Shown here in pieces: positions 5,721 to 6,125 of a stretch of 6,125 bases of DNA. Where the stretch lies: the NCBI GenBank assembly GCA_927910985.1, contig CAKMOP010000063.1:1-6125 (forward strand), given 5' to 3'. Positions within the stretch are counted from its first letter, which is position 1. Each line of letters begins with the position of its first letter. The notes beneath the pieces were generated by a model. That model did not search any database, was not told the DNA's origin, and worked only from the letters and a program-made list of their open reading frames with translations. The position numbers and the translations under genes are program-made. This stretch comes from an uncultured Porphyromonas sp. (GTDB lineage: Bacteria; Bacteroidota; Bacteroidia; Bacteroidales; Porphyromonadaceae).

Positions 5721-6125
5721 ATGCCTACTAATAAGCTATATCCTCTTACCTTTGAGCCACTCTTGAAGGAAGTAATCTGGGGCGGAAGTGCTATTCGCCC
5801 CTTCAAAGGCCTTACCCCTGACGACAAGAAGGTCGGTGAGAGCTGGGAAATCTCCCACGTTGATGACAACTATTCTGTCGTCGCAGCTGGACCACTTGCA
5901 GGTAAGAACCTCGACGAACTCATCAAGACCTACGGCGAAGAACTGGTAGGGAAGAGCGTCTTAGAGCGTTTTGGTCAGCGCTTCCCCCTGCTCATCAAGT
6001 TCATCGATGCCCGTGACTACCTCTCCATCCAGGTGCACCCCGATGACGAACTCGGGCTCAAGCGCCACAATTCCTTCGGGAAGACCGAGATGTGGTACGT
6101 CATCAATGCTACCCCTGGAGCTAAG
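5721..6125 (+). CDS. manA: Mannose-6-phosphate isomerase, type I (N-terminal 135 residues)
   Basis: The frame from the ATG at 5721 is open to the window edge. The product is a type I phosphomannose isomerase, a cytoplasmic zinc enzyme that interconverts fructose-6-phosphate and mannose-6-phosphate and feeds GDP-mannose and other mannose-derived sugars for surface glycans. Visible hallmarks are LKEVIWGG (15-22), the GESWEIS segment (39-45), KFIDARDYLSIQVHPDDE (93-110) and GKTEMWYV (120-127). Gln104, His106 and Glu123 correspond to three of the zinc ligands in the family; the fourth, a later His, would lie beyond the window. The ATG is the natural start because the protein begins right at the family's first conserved strand, and a promoter lies 50 bases upstream. 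The gene is cut only by the window edge and shows no damage. Its codon use (many CTC, AAG, GAC) looks like that of its neighbours. Confidence 0.92.
   Translation, partial: MPTNKLYPLTFEPLLKEVIWGGSAIRPFKGLTPDDKKVGESWEISHVDDNYSVVAAGPLAGKNLDELIKTYGEELVGKSVLERFGQRFPLLIKFIDARDYLSIQVHPDDELGLKRHNSFGKTEMWYVINATPGAK

Overview
The window looks like chromosomal DNA of a Bacteroidota species, most likely Porphyromonas or a close relative. The evidence is a DUF4836 lipoprotein (a family known essentially only from this phylum), a lipoprotein signal followed by Cys-Ser-Lys-Asp-Asp, and four copies of the Bacteroidota -7 promoter element TAnnTTTG in front of genes. Starts also lack clear Shine-Dalgarno sequences. 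Base composition looks moderately GC-rich throughout (judged by eye), with no sign of a foreign island. The genus is an inference from gene content and promoter style, not from a marker gene.

The left part (1-3788) is transcribed leftward. In transcription order it holds a DUF4836 surface lipoprotein (2121-3788) with its own promoter and a strong hairpin after it (2038-2080). Next is an operon-like run from a promoter at 1987-1994: an NhaC-family Na+/H+ antiporter (624-1931), a GNAT acetyltransferase (37-675) whose only ATG start lies inside the antiporter gene, and the first ten codons of another gene (1-30) six bases further on.

The centre (3789-4261) is a 473-bp divergent intergenic region. 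It contains the most unusual structure in the window: five copies of a 14-bp imperfect palindrome (RACCAATATAGGTY) centred exactly 22 bp apart, with the fourth copy inverted. The array sits 80 bp upstream of the promoter of the rightward gene.

The right part (4262-6125) is transcribed rightward. It holds a dGTP triphosphohydrolase gene (dgt) split by an apparent one-base deletion near 5152, then a separate promoter and the first 135 codons of a type I mannose-6-phosphate isomerase (manA).

The genes are mostly housekeeping (ion homeostasis, dNTP pool control, mannose metabolism) and show no obvious joint pathway. The candidates for something undescribed are the 22-bp array, the alternating GTGCAA half-sites over the antiporter promoter, and the dgt frameshift. 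I see no transposase, phage, CRISPR, toxin-antitoxin or RNA gene.
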